Assembly: GCA_910584065.1 (NCBI GenBank)
Contig: CAJTZN010000027.1
Coordinates: forward strand, 1 to 49,852
From: an uncultured Eubacterium sp.
GTDB lineage: Bacteria > Bacillota > Clostridia > Lachnospirales > Lachnospiraceae
Direction of reading: 5' to 3'
DNA length: 49,852 nucleotides
In this document: positions 43,285 through 49,852 of the stretch, piece after piece
How positions within the stretch are numbered: the first letter of the stretch is position 1
Layout of the letters: every line of letters starts with the position of its first letter
Translations under genes and position numbers: made by a program
The notes under the pieces: model-generated
The model's database searches: none
Seen by the model: only the letters and a program-made list of their open reading frames with translations
What the model was told of the DNA's origin: nothing

Positions 43285-43876
43285 TGGAATATCCTCCTTT
43301 CTTCCGGGTGGCCAGTACAGCGATTAGCAGATTTACTAACACAATAGTAACACATATGGTAATAAGATGGAAATAAAATTTTAGGTTTAGTAAATATACC
43401 ATGCAAAACAGAATCGACCATATGACACAAAAGATATGCCGGAGTTTGTGCTGCCGCTTTTTCTGTTCTTCGGAAAAATTTCTGTTTTTGTGGGTGACAG
43501 CAGGAAAAACATATAAAGCACCTATGACGAGATAAAAGGAAATGAGCCAGAAAAGATCCGGCCATGAACGGGTCAACAGGTATACGATGTATGTTATGAA
43601 AAAGCAACCATAGGAAAGCAGGGTACACCGCAATCTGGTGGAGGCATGAAATCCGCCACACACGCTGCGAAATGGCATGAGAACCGTGAAAAAGAGCGGA
43701 GCAAAGGCGGGAACGGATAGGAAGATACTAGCCGTTTGTAAAGCTAGAAAGAAAAAGATAATTTCAAAAATATAATTGAAACTGTATTGGTATATTTCTG
43801 ATACGCTTTTTTCTATTGTATGGTTCCTGACAAGTATTTGTACAAGACGGGATGACAAAAAGTTGGAAATAATCAT
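43274..43876 (-). CDS. agrB: AgrB-like peptide-processing membrane protease
   Basis: A 200-residue membrane protein with five to six hydrophobic segments. It carries the family motif RSVCGGFHA with His77, and Cys84 seven residues on (in RLRC), the same numbers as the catalytic His77/Cys84 of S. aureus AgrB. It should cut the tail of AgrD and close the thiolactone. The ATG at 43876 has GGGAGT upstream. The order on this strand is agrB-agrA-agrC, divergent from agrD. Confidence 0.92.
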   Translation of the reverse strand: MIISNFLSSRLVQILVRNHTIEKSVSEIYQYSFNYIFEIIFFFLALQTASIFLSVPAFAPLFFTVLMPFRSVCGGFHASTRLRCTLLSYGCFFITYIVYLLTRSWPDLFWLISFYLVIGALYVFPAVTHKNRNFSEEQKKRQHKLRHIFCVIWSILFCMVYLLNLKFYFHLITICVTIVLVNLLIAVLATRKKGGYSIDF

Positions 43877-43913
43877 AAATAGGACTCCCTTCTATAGTGA
43901 TTCATAGATCATT

Positions 43914-43980
43914 ATTATATCAGAAAAAAGCAGGGATTTCAGGGAAAAGGATGAGTGGTCATAAATAGGGGATGAACGGT
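43914..43980 (-). promoter_or_regulatory. AgrA-type promoter of agrB-agrA-agrC
   Basis: Minus strand: ACCGTTCATCC (43980-43970) and ACCACTCATCC (43959-43949), 21 bp apart, then a TGn-extended -10, TGATATAAT (43922-43914), 31 bp after the second 9-mer. The design mirrors the divergent agrD promoter 20 bp away. Confidence 0.8.
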
Positions 43981-43999
43981 AGCGGGATTTAAAATAATT

Positions 44000-44067
44000 A
44001 CCGTTCATCCCGCTTTTTTGACCACTGATACTCGAAAGTCGGAAAAAGGGATTTTATGTGTTATACT
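44000..44067 (+). promoter_or_regulatory. AgrA-type promoter of agrD (divergent)
   Basis: ACCGTTCAT (44000) and ACCACTGAT (44021) are 21 bp apart, followed after 32 bp by TGTTATACT (44059-44067). There is no -35 at the normal distance. The positive feedback layout corresponds to the staphylococcal agr P2/P3 region. Confidence 0.8.
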
Positions 44068-44117
44068 CAGAAAAAATACAGGCAGCGGTGCTTGTAGGTA
44101 GAAAGGAGGGGTGTTCG

Positions 44118-44267
44118 ATGACTGAAAAAGTGTGTAATGTGTTAGCGGCCTTGGCAGAACGGGTGGCACCAGTTACGGCCGGTTCATGCAGGGCTTACTT
44201 TTATGAAGAAAAAGAGCCGGTTGGACTGCAGGAGTTTGTCGCTAAGAAATCAAAGAATGTGAAGTAG
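44118..44267 (+). CDS. agrD: AgrD-like autoinducing peptide precursor, agr-linked copy
   Basis: A 49-residue peptide with GAAAGGAGG before its ATG. The leader TEKVCNVLAALAERV and tail YEEKEPVGLQEF match the orphan copy at 4521, while the signal segment reads GS-C-RAYF rather than GL-C-RNWY. The predicted ring is C-R-A-Y-F (Cys24 to Phe28) by spacing to the Pro in the tail. It is expressed divergently from agrB. Confidence 0.85.
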   Translation: MTEKVCNVLAALAERVAPVTAGSCRAYFYEEKEPVGLQEFVAKKSKNVK

Positions 44268-44564
44268 GCAGTTTGGGAATTTGCTGTTTCATGGTATTCC
44301 GTTTTGGGAAGAAAACGAAATTGTGGTTTCTCACGATTAGGGTGGGAGATGGTATACGGATGTCGTTGTACGGAATGATTCAGGAGGAAGTGCGGATTTT
44401 TTGTGTATAAGGACGAATCATAGGATAACTGGGCAGAATACGAAACGGAGAGTGAGGCAGATGAAAAGATACCATATTGTTTATGTTGTGATTTATTTGT
44501 GGATCTAGAGATTGCTGGCGAGGAAGAGTTTTAAGATTTTGGATCTTTTAAGGGAGGTGAGAGA
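44268..44564 (+). other. Mostly non-coding insert between agrD and the short ORF
   Basis: No gene is well supported. About 250 bases here are absent from cassette copy A. A 15-residue hydrophobic mini-ORF is listed separately with low confidence. No insertion-sequence ends or terminator were seen. Confidence 0.4.
44461..44508 (+). CDS. Possible 15-residue hydrophobic peptide
   Basis: An ATG preceded by GGAGAGTGAGG opens 15 codons (MKRYHIVYVVIYLWI). The basic start and hydrophobic rest could give a membrane-active peptide. It is present only in copy B and has no other support; it may be chance. Confidence 0.2.
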   Translation: MKRYHIVYVVIYLWI

Positions 44565-44630
44565 ATGTATCAGAACAAGAGATCTGTTTACAGAGGGGCT
44601 ATTGAAAAAAGCGTTCTTTTCATATGGTAG
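44565..44630 (+). CDS. Conserved 21-residue peptide, copy B
   Basis: The counterpart of 4712-4777, with AGGGAGGTGA 9 bp upstream. It starts MYQNKR and ends VLFIW. Differences from copy A change five residues in the first half and none in the part that forms the hairpin. Confidence 0.5.
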   Translation: MYQNKRSVYRGAIEKSVLFIW

Positions 44631-44650
44631 TCGTATACCGAAAAGAACGC
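44611..44650 (+). promoter_or_regulatory. Conserved hairpin, copy B
   Basis: The same 11-bp stem as at 4758-4797 (GCGTTCTTTTC with GAAAAGAACGC); only one loop base differs. The minus-strand reading is again followed by six T. Confidence 0.65.
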
Positions 44651-44718
44651 ATTCTTTAAATTACAGTAAAATTTTAACACAACAATACTAAAAATTCAAG
44701 AAGAAAAGGAGAATCAAA

Positions 44719-45114
44719 ATGATTAAAAAAGGGTTAAGAACTGTACTTTCTATGGCGTTAGCTGCATCAATGTTGTGCTCAAATGTAGCAATGGCAGAAA
44801 CACAGGTGGAAACAGTGACTTATGGCGGCAAGGACGTAAAATGTACACTTGATTGTGATTGGAATTTAACTTCAAATGATAATGCAACAGCAAAAACCAA
44901 TTGGACTGGAAAAGGTGGCTATCAGGTAAAGGTTACACTTTACAGTCGTCAGGATAAAGTTGATGATTTTCGAAAGATGGCTTCCGATTATGGCACAAAT
45001 GGGGCAGTGGCCAAGGGTTCTAAAGCTGGCGTTTGGGAATTTAAATCCAAACATTATGTACATAACAACTCAACTGGCAAAGACAAAGAACTTTGCCAAT
45101 TGATAGATTGGTAA
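44719..45114 (+). CDS. Small secreted protein, candidate bacteriocin or effector (copy B cargo)
   Basis: A 131-residue protein with a clear signal peptide: MIKKGLRT, a hydrophobic core, and a cut after NVAMA (residue 26). The mature part of about 105 residues has three cysteines (CTLDC and a late Cys near the end) and ends in an aromatic LIDW. The ATG at 44719 has AAAAGGAG upstream. It shows no evident similarity to the secreted protein at 4864 although both occupy the same slot behind agrD, short ORF and hairpin. It is followed by its own ABC transporter genes. Size, export signal and transporter context resemble bacteriocin loci, including lactococcin 972-type ones, but family membership is not shown. 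Confidence 0.72.
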   Translation: MIKKGLRTVLSMALAASMLCSNVAMAETQVETVTYGGKDVKCTLDCDWNLTSNDNATAKTNWTGKGGYQVKVTLYSRQDKVDDFRKMASDYGTNGAVAKGSKAGVWEFKSKHYVHNNSTGKDKELCQLIDW

Positions 45115-45192
45115 TGTAACGAATCAAAATCCTTCGTCTAGCCATAAAACAAATGTGTAGACGAAGGATTATTAAAAGTGAAAGGAACTATC

Positions 45193-46374
45193 ATGAGATT
45201 TATTGACAATATAATCAAAATGACATCCCGGAGAATACGACAGACCACAGCAACCTCTCTGTTTTTTATTATCGGCATGACATTTTCTATGCTGATTGTG
45301 TCTGTGGGGATCAGTTTTGTGGCTGAAAATCTAAAAGGACAGCAGGAAAAAGAGAATGCCATGCCGCCAAACGGGGAACAATTTAACCTTTATCGGGACA
45401 TGGAACAGGGTGAATGTTTTGAATATAAAAAGATACCACAGCTTCTAGAAGGGCTTGCACCGGATTCGGGGGTGATCTTTAATAACTTGATGATCCATCT
45501 AGATGCGATGGATGCAAATACGATTGATCCGCTCAGCGCTGAGTGGTTTTCAGAGGGAGCCGAGTGGCACTATCCAATCGCAGAGGGAAGATGTTACACG
45601 GCAGATGAGGTACAGAAGGGGGAAAAGGTCGTTTTGCTCGGTGGAGCTCTGGAAAAATATACACAGGAACAAGACGGAAAAAGGTATGTTGCTATTGAAG
45701 GAGAAATGTATGAGGTAATTGGCAGGGTGGGACTGTCTGATCAATTGTCACTGTGGGACAACAGAATTTTTATGCCGGTGACCGCGCTGCCAGAAAGTCA
45801 AAAAAGGAAATACGATACTACCAGCGAAATGGATTTTATCCTGTACAATGTGAGCGGCAGGGTGGAGGAGGAGAGCGGTAAAATATTGGAAAATGCAAAA
45901 CGGCTGTATCCTGGTGTTGGAATTGACAGTTTTGGTGCGCTTGAAGTTGACGACGTAGTACAAAATATGAAAAATCAACAGGACCCAATTTTTCTTACTG
46001 CCTTCCTCGGATACACTGTATCATTGATCTATGCAGTCAATATTGTCATTTTCTGGCTTGAAAAACGGCGCTATGAAATTGGGGTCAGGAAAGCATTTGG
46101 GTACACAGATAGAGCGATTGCAATATTGATATTTGCGGAAATGTTGGGATTATCTTTGTTGGCGTTTGTTTTTTCCCTTTTTATACAGGGAGTGGTTAGT
46201 ATCGTAGTGGGAAGGATTTCTGGCTATATTTTTAAACTGTATGCCTCCAATATAATTCTCGGATTGCTTTTTGTTTTACTAGCTACGTTTATCATTTCCA
46301 TATGGCCGGTTGCCCGCGCACTGAAAATACAGCCGGCGGAGGCATTGAAAGGGAGAGGTGGAACCAATGCGTGA
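45193..46374 (+). CDS. FtsX/MacB-type ABC transporter permease (copy B)
   Basis: A 393-residue permease: one N-terminal transmembrane segment (about 18-42), an outer domain, and three C-terminal segments, with the cytoplasmic loop RRYEIGVRKAFGYTDRAI. It aligns by eye with the permease at 1252 in the outer domain (EWHYPIAEGR, VVLLGG, YEVIG, WDNRIFMP). Base composition is much more AT-rich than that gene. The ATG at 45193 is chosen over the GTG at 45178 for spacing to AAAGGAA. It overlaps the next permease by 8 bp. Confidence 0.85.
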   Translation: MRFIDNIIKMTSRRIRQTTATSLFFIIGMTFSMLIVSVGISFVAENLKGQQEKENAMPPNGEQFNLYRDMEQGECFEYKKIPQLLEGLAPDSGVIFNNLMIHLDAMDANTIDPLSAEWFSEGAEWHYPIAEGRCYTADEVQKGEKVVLLGGALEKYTQEQDGKRYVAIEGEMYEVIGRVGLSDQLSLWDNRIFMPVTALPESQKRKYDTTSEMDFILYNVSGRVEEESGKILENAKRLYPGVGIDSFGALEVDDVVQNMKNQQDPIFLTAFLGYTVSLIYAVNIVIFWLEKRRYEIGVRKAFGYTDRAIAILIFAEMLGLSLLAFVFSLFIQGVVSIVVGRISGYIFKLYASNIILGLLFVLLATFIISIWPVARALKIQPAEALKGRGGTNA

Positions 46375-47569
46375 AATTTTAAAGAGTTTGGGGAAAAGGA
46401 AGCTGGCAAATATACTGCTTCTAGTGCAGATCATACTTTCTTTATTTTACTTTTTTAATACTGCTGTTTCTATCCAAAAGGTGTTTTATATCTATCAGGA
46501 AGTTCCGAAAACACTAAATACCGATACAGAACAGATTATTATAGTGGATGTGGATGTTGATAGCGGGGGTGGCCTCACAAACGAGTTGTTTCAGGCTTTT
46601 TGTGAAACCGTGAAGAAGGAAACCGATGTTGAAAAAATTAGTACATATCATAATTCTTGGCTGGAATGTGAGCAGCTGGATATAGAGTTCGCAGATGCCC
46701 TTGCCGTTGACTGGGATATTGACTGGATCAGACAGATAGAGGTAGAGGAAGGGAGAGGTTTTCGAGAAGAAGACTATGACTTGTCGCGTACAGACGGTAC
46801 AAAGGAGCGCCCTTTTCCCCTTTTGATCGGGCAGGAGTTCAGACAACAGTATTCCCTCCAGATCGGGGATCGGTTTGAGGACGGCAACAATGATAACTTT
46901 ATCATTGTTGGGGTGTTAAAAAAAAGCAGCCTGTGGTTTCAACAGTCTATTTCGGATGGGATGTTTCTTACTCTCGACAATCAGGCGGTAAAACCACTTT
47001 CAAAATCACCTGAACCTGAGATGAATTACTATTTTAAGGTTTCGGATCATGTTTCCGCCGGTGACACGGCAGAAAAAATAGAAAATATTGCCGGACGGTA
47101 TCAAATTGTTCTGTCAGCGGAAGTGGTTTCTGACCGTTTGGATGAGCAGTTTTCAGAAGAGATGAGGAAAAATATACAGTGGCTGTGCTTTTCTCTGATT
47201 GTGCTTGTCATGATTGCGGTCGGGATGGCTGCTATTATTTTAGCGCGCATGTATTCACGGAGACAGGAAATAGGCATACGAATGGCGGTTGGGTATTCGT
47301 TTGGAAAGATTTGCCGGCTTCTTGTGGGAGAGGTGCTGGTGCTTGTACTGTCTGGATGGATCTTTACCGTTATTGGAGCAAAGATCATATATGGGGGGAG
47401 CGTAGAATCCTTTGGTAGTATCAGGATTTATACTGGACTTTATCTATCCCTACGGATCATATTATTAGGGGGAGCGGCAGCGATTCTCATGTGTATGCCA
47501 ACTGTTATCGCCCTGTTTGTAAAGTTTCGAAAACTTCAGCCAAATAACCTGATTGGAGGTAATGAATAA
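46367..47569 (+). CDS. FtsX-type ABC transporter permease, second subunit (copy B)
   Basis: A 400-residue permease of the same plan: first segment about 14-34, an acidic outer domain to about 270, then three segments with the loop SRRQEIGIRMAVGYSFGKI. The ATG at 46367 follows GGGAGAGG and overlaps the upstream gene. The stop TAA shares its last base with the ATPase ATG. It is the functional counterpart of the 2352 gene. Confidence 0.85.
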   Translation: MREILKSLGKRKLANILLLVQIILSLFYFFNTAVSIQKVFYIYQEVPKTLNTDTEQIIIVDVDVDSGGGLTNELFQAFCETVKKETDVEKISTYHNSWLECEQLDIEFADALAVDWDIDWIRQIEVEEGRGFREEDYDLSRTDGTKERPFPLLIGQEFRQQYSLQIGDRFEDGNNDNFIIVGVLKKSSLWFQQSISDGMFLTLDNQAVKPLSKSPEPEMNYYFKVSDHVSAGDTAEKIENIAGRYQIVLSAEVVSDRLDEQFSEEMRKNIQWLCFSLIVLVMIAVGMAAIILARMYSRRQEIGIRMAVGYSFGKICRLLVGEVLVLVLSGWIFTVIGAKIIYGGSVESFGSIRIYTGLYLSLRIILLGGAAAILMCMPTVIALFVKFRKLQPNNLIGGNE

Positions 47570-48255
47570 TGACATTGATACAATTGGAAAACATTTGCAA
47601 AACATATGGGAAAGGGGAAAACGCTACCGTCGCGTTAACGGATGTGAATTTGAAAATCGACGAGGGCGAATTCTGGGCGATTATGGGACCGTCCGGATCG
47701 GGAAAATCTACTCTGCTCAACATATTAGGTTGCATGGATATTGCAACCTCGGGAAAGTATCTGCTAAAAGGAAAAAATCTGAGTCATTCCACGCCCAATC
47801 AGCTGAGTCGGATACGTAATGAGACAGTTAGTTTCATCTTCCAGCAGTTTGCCCTGTTAAATGATTATAATGTGTATGACAATATTGAATTGCCCCTGTT
47901 GTGCCAAAAGCTTTCCAAAAATGAAAGAAAAGACCGTGTTCACTACTATATGGAACGTCTCGGGATTGAAAATCTTGCAAGGAAGAAACCAACGCAGATT
48001 TCGGGAGGCCAGCAGCAGAGGGTGGCGATCGCGAGGGCATTGGTGACAAAGGCGGATATTATTCTCGCTGATGAGCCAACGGGAGCTTTGGATCAGAAAA
48101 CGGGGCAGGAACTTATGATATTATTGCGTGAAATTAACAAAGAGGGAAAAACAATCTTACTTGTCACCCACGATGAAAAGGTGGCATCTGTTGCGAAAAG
48201 GCAAATACACATACAGGACGGACGAAGTTATGTCGATGCGTTAGAACAACTTTAA
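47569..48255 (+). CDS. ABC transporter ATP-binding protein (copy B)
   Basis: A 228-residue ATPase with Walker A GPSGSGKS (40-47), signature ISGGQQQR and Walker B ILADEPTGALD, of the MacB/LolD type. The start overlaps the upstream stop (TAATG). It completes the transporter behind the 44719 secreted protein and probably exports it or protects against it. Confidence 0.93.
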   Translation: MTLIQLENICKTYGKGENATVALTDVNLKIDEGEFWAIMGPSGSGKSTLLNILGCMDIATSGKYLLKGKNLSHSTPNQLSRIRNETVSFIFQQFALLNDYNVYDNIELPLLCQKLSKNERKDRVHYYMERLGIENLARKKPTQISGGQQQRVAIARALVTKADIILADEPTGALDQKTGQELMILLREINKEGKTILLVTHDEKVASVAKRQIHIQDGRSYVDALEQL

Positions 48256-48309
48256 AAGGCTGGGATTTCGGGAAGCTGCAATTTGTTATTCAATCCATAA
48301 AGACATCAT

Positions 48310-49163
48310 ATGAGAAACAAAAACATTATAAAGCCATTATGCGCCGTCATCCTCTCAATATGATCCTTTCGGAAACCACTGATTTTTCTAATATGGAGAG
48401 CCTTGCTGTTTGGGATATGGCGTATGAGGATACGTTTGCGAATAACCTGGATTATTTTGTAAAACGATTCAACCTTGATCGATCAACAATACATGTAAAC
48501 GACCACGGAACCGGAAGGACCGATCTGCATGAAAGTGATGATCCCGCTTCTAGAACATATTTCACGTTAGAAAATAATGGATTTGTATCATATATATCCG
48601 GTCTGACCTATTCGTATACAAAAGACGAGATACAGAAGGTCGATAAGACGGAAACATACGACGCCGCTGTCGACGATCTAACGGGGAAAAGCGTGGCGTT
48701 CGAAGATGGTGAGGTGCCGCTTGCCGACATGATGGATAGGGCAGAGAAGCGGATGGAAAAAGATATGCCGATCTAAGGCTGTTCCTACCAGGTGTCTGAA
48801 GTTTATGTCAGGGAGCTGCAGGAGAAGAAAAAATCGGCGAAGCAGCTTTCGATGAAGTTGAACATTCTTTATAAAGGGGTAAGGCGAACCCTTATATCAT
48901 AAAGTTTGAGAAACCCCAAAAAAACGCTGAGGAAAACGAAAAGATAAATGTGGAAGTGGCTTATACAGGAGCGGAGACGAATTATGAAGGGAAAGATAAA
49001 CTGACATATTTGGCAAATTTTAATGGCAAACTGAAGATCAATTCGGTAGAGCCGGTTTCGGAAGTGGTCAGTCTGTCAAGCGCGGTGCAGCTTGTAAATG
49101 AAAAATAGCCGGATTTACGGAATTAAAAATAGATCGCCTGCTTCCTATGTACGCGCTGCTCCC
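48310..49163 (+). pseudogene. Decayed copy of the 5383 lipoprotein gene
   Basis: High identity to 5383-6400. About 160 bp covering the lipobox (copy A 5429-5588) are missing, which also breaks the frame after 17 codons. A new in-frame stop (TAA at 48774-48776) replaces GAA. The two homopolymer frameshifts of copy A (GGGG and AAAAA) are shared. Similarity ends abruptly at 49163 in the middle of the third coding block. Confidence 0.88.
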
Positions 49164-49292
49164 CCGGTGGCATCTTACATATCGGATGAATGGAAGAGTA
49201 GTGATCCTGTTGGCGGGAATGGGAATTTATCTGCTGGCGGTCTGCCGCTATTTTCAGATGCCGCCCTATAAGGTGTTTTTACACCAAAGGTT
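49164..49292 (+). pseudogene. Stitched remnants of the ABC permeases at 6609 and 7325
   Basis: 49164-49195 matches about 6859-6890, 49199-49254 matches about 6977-7032, and 49250-49281 matches about 7828-7860. The pieces are in the original order with the intervening parts missing. One junction falls on TATTTTCA, shared by both parents, which suggests short-homology deletions. Confidence 0.82.
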
Positions 49293-49502
49293 CTGGGAGT
49301 GATAAAAGAGGTTGCCATGCTTCGCAAACCTGAATAAATACTGAATGTGCGGAGTTTTGCTCATGGCTGTTGGGTTTTTAGTCCAGCTAATAAATGTCAA
49401 TAGGTAAATGAAAAATATTTTTCTTCTAAAAAAGGGCAGACTTTCCCCTTGGTGAAAATATCATTTTTCAAAAAGATATTGATTCGTTGGATTTGCAGTG
49501 TT
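49293..49502. other. Intergenic stretch between remnants and the IS110 gene
   Basis: AT-rich, with no gene seen. It may hold the right end of the IS110-family element, which usually lacks terminal inverted repeats, so its edge cannot be fixed here. Confidence 0.4.
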
Positions 49503-49852
49503 TTATGCAGCTATGTCGCATTTAGCAGCATTGTATTGTTTGATATGTTCCTGCGGAGTAATGATTTCAAAAGGCTTGTTATCTCTGAGCATTGCAAATA
49601 TTATGTTGCATACCTTGTGTGAAACAGCACCCATTGCCACAAGCTTGGGTTTTGCTCCACATTTTTTGAGATAGTAATCCCGGAGTACTGGATTTTTAGC
49701 TTCACCTGTACGGGATACACTGATGCTTTGTAAAGTTAGTGTATGAACAACCCGCCTGGCTATGGCAGAGCCTCTTTTGGACATTTGGATTTTGGTACCT
49801 TCAAATTTGCCGGATTGTTTTACTGCCGGATCAAGACCAAAGTAAGCAAAAA
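49503..49852 (-). mobile_element. IS110-family transposase, C-terminal part, cut by the window edge
   Basis: The minus-strand frame runs off the right edge. It reads FAYFGLDPAVKQSGKF, then MSKRGSAIARRVV, NPVLRDYYLKKCG and AMLRDNKPFE. These are the typical C-terminal (transposase_20) motifs of IS110/IS116/IS902 transposases, including the conserved serine in SKRGS. The end at the stop 49503 is intact; the DEDD domain would lie beyond the window. It sits next to the decayed cassette copy. Confidence 0.9.

Larger units (their letters stand above)
43997..44700 (+). repeat. Cassette copy B: agrD promoter, agrD, 21-codon ORF and hairpin
   Basis: The counterpart of 4403-4845. It contains about 250 additional bases (44285-44535) between agrD and the short ORF that copy A lacks. 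Confidence 0.8.

Noticed and set aside
49293..49502. Right terminus of the IS110 element
   Set aside because: No inverted repeat or target duplication can be recognised, and this family usually lacks them, so no boundary was called.

Overview
The window reads as chromosome of a Gram-positive clostridium, most likely a Lachnospiraceae member. The evidence is the gene set and local orders: htrA-clpX, the Sua5/YwlE-like/RpiB trio, an atpZ-atpI-atpBEFHAGDC operon, strong AGGAGG ribosome sites, frequent TTG/GTG starts, a TSCPD-domain protein, a DUF1292 protein and a preQ1-I riboswitch before queT. No tRNA, rRNA or CRISPR array was seen. Genus cannot be assigned by eye.

Layout. (1) 1-8820 is an accessory region. 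It holds a lipoprotein-like gene, an FtsX-type ABC operon, an orphan AgrD-like pheromone precursor, a 21-residue peptide whose 3' end lies in a hairpin, a small secreted protein, a lipoprotein gene broken by two 1-nt frameshifts, and a second ABC transporter. (2) 8821-13513 is an AT-rich three-gene unit with its own sigma-A promoter: a 73-aa protein, an 895-aa protein with an HExxH...EExxAD zinc-protease signature, and a 525-aa protein ending in a DisA_N (diadenylate-cyclase-like) domain. (3) 13538-39711 is mostly housekeeping: pyrimidine nucleoside phosphorylase, Na+/proline-type symporter, an ion transporter, PlsC, a VanY-like carboxypeptidase, QueT, a sugar transferase, HtrA, ClpX, threonylcarbamoyl-AMP synthase, a YwlE-like pseudophosphatase, RpiB, ProC, a complete F-type ATP synthase whose c subunit carries Na+-binding residues, and a chemotaxis receptor. 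(4) 39737-41171 carries a short flagellin-like gene and a DUF6886-like gene. (5) 41202-44267 is a full agr-type quorum-sensing locus: agrB-agrA-agrC on the minus strand, divergent from agrD on the plus strand. (6) 44268-49292 is a second, rearranged copy of the left accessory cassette, ending in decayed remnants. (7) An IS110-family transposase runs off the right edge.

How it may work together. AgrB (with the His77 and Cys84 positions of the S. aureus enzyme) should process the AgrD peptides into cyclic signals sensed by AgrC, and AgrA (LytTR) should bind pairs of ACCGTTCAT-like repeats spaced 20-21 bp. Such pairs lie before agrB, before both agrD copies, and before the ABC/lipoprotein operon at the left end, 40 kb away. 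The two AgrD peptides are nearly identical in leader and tail but differ in the ring (CRNWY versus CRAYF). Each is followed by the same 21-codon ORF and hairpin and then by a different secreted protein. My reading is a quorum-controlled secreted-peptide system with two diverged pheromone alleles and exchangeable cargo. The role of the cargo as bacteriocin or effector is inference.
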